Shown: positions 34,126 through 34,464 of the stretch, piece by piece
Position numbering within the stretch: the stretch's first letter is position 1
How the letters are laid out: every line of letters starts with the position of its first letter
Assembly: GCA_016235455.1 (NCBI GenBank)
Contig: JACRKZ010000101.1
Coordinates: 1 to 34,464, forward strand
Direction: 5' to 3'
Origin: Armatimonadota bacterium
GTDB lineage: Bacteria; Armatimonadota; UBA10988
DNA length: 34,464 nt
Position numbers and translations under genes: made by a program
Notes under the pieces: model-generated
Databases searched by the model: none
What the model saw: only the letters and a program-made list of their open reading frames with translations
What the model was told of the DNA's origin: nothing

Positions 34126-34464
34126 GCCGGCCGCAGGTCTTCGTCGACTCGTGGGCGTGGGTTGCCATTGCGATCCGCTCTGACCCCGGCCACTCCCGTG
34201 CTCGCGACCTGCGGCGCGCGGCCGAGCGTTGCGGTGCGCTCCTCGTCACGTCTGACATGGTCATGGCAGAATTGCTGACTCGATTGCGGTACGACGCGGG
34301 CCTGGCGGTTGCGGCGAGTCTGGCCGATGATGTGGAAGTCACGCGCCTGGTCGGTGCGGTGGACGTCGTCTATACCGATGAGCGGACCTACGGATCAGCC
34401 CTCGACTGGTTCCGCCGCTTCGACCACTAGCGTTTCTCGTTCGTCGACTGCACCTCGTTCGCCA
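34122..34464 (+). pseudogene. PIN-domain toxin (VapC-like) broken by an in-frame TAG; runs off the window
   Basis: The GTG at 34122 starts a PIN-domain ribonuclease. Asp9 (VFVDSWAW) and Glu50 (MVMAELLT) are the first two acidic residues of the catalytic site. After FRRFDH the frame hits TAG at 34428-34430, yet it continues in the same frame as RFSFVDCTSFA, which matches the usual end of PIN toxins and carries the third catalytic aspartate. A single change of CAG to TAG would explain it. As read, the 102-residue product lacks that Asp and should be inactive. TAG is an ordinary stop elsewhere in the window, so recoding is unlikely. The gene is cut by the window edge. Confidence 0.8.

Noticed and set aside
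34428..34430. TAG recoding (amber codon read as an amino acid)
   Set aside because: TAG ends several normal genes here, such as rplB, rpsE, rplO and rpmJ, so a nonsense mutation or sequence error is simpler.

Overview
The window is one GC-rich bacterial contig whose left 19.3 kb is a single very long translation cluster on the plus strand: tuf, the S10 and spc ribosomal protein genes, secY, adk, infA, rpmJ, rpsM, rpsK, rpoA, rplQ, truA, rplM and rpsI. Genes overlap or lie a few bases apart, with strong ribosome binding sites, and the cluster ends at a UUCG-loop terminator (19376-19408). The canonical order is broken in three places. An EF-G-2-type GTPase gene is inserted between rpsQ and rplN. 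rpsD is absent between rpsK and rpoA. map is absent between adk and infA. The first two breaks each carry a GC-rich hairpin.

From 19.4 to 25.1 kb, still on the plus strand, there is a monocistronic LysM/SH3/NlpC-P60 wall hydrolase with its own extended -10 promoter and terminator. A tight operon follows: an SPFH/slipin membrane protein, rsmA, ispE, a small three-helix membrane protein and two xylose-isomerase-like TIM-barrel enzymes. A convergent minus-strand pair (a membrane-anchored protein and a DUF971 protein) overlaps the end of this operon.

From 26.1 to 32.1 kb are a secreted GH76-like glycosidase, a minus-strand glycyl radical enzyme and, divergent from it, polyphosphate kinase (ppk1). 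The glycyl radical enzyme has every active-site residue I can recall for trans-4-hydroxy-L-proline dehydratase (HypD), at a constant offset of four, but no activating enzyme gene is in the window. The right end has a minus-strand lipoprotein with carboxypeptidase-regulatory-like repeats and a (GGTDT)n linker. After it comes a VapBC-type toxin-antitoxin pair whose PIN toxin is cut by an in-frame TAG just before a catalytic Asp.

Organism: the zinc-type S14, L24 and L36, the EF-G-2 paralog, the TIM-barrel isomerases, the carboxypeptidase-regulatory lipoprotein and the high GC suggest a non-proteobacterial lineage such as Armatimonadota, Chloroflexota or a relative. This is an inference of low confidence. 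HypD implies access to anoxic niches and use of hydroxyproline. No rRNA, tRNA, CRISPR array or insertion sequence was seen, and no gene-free stretch exceeds 300 bases.

The strongest anomalies are an exact 49-bp tandem duplication that replaces the last residue of EF-Tu, the EF-G-like gene with a degenerate NKxD motif inside the spc operon, the orphan HypD, and the nonsense-truncated PIN toxin.
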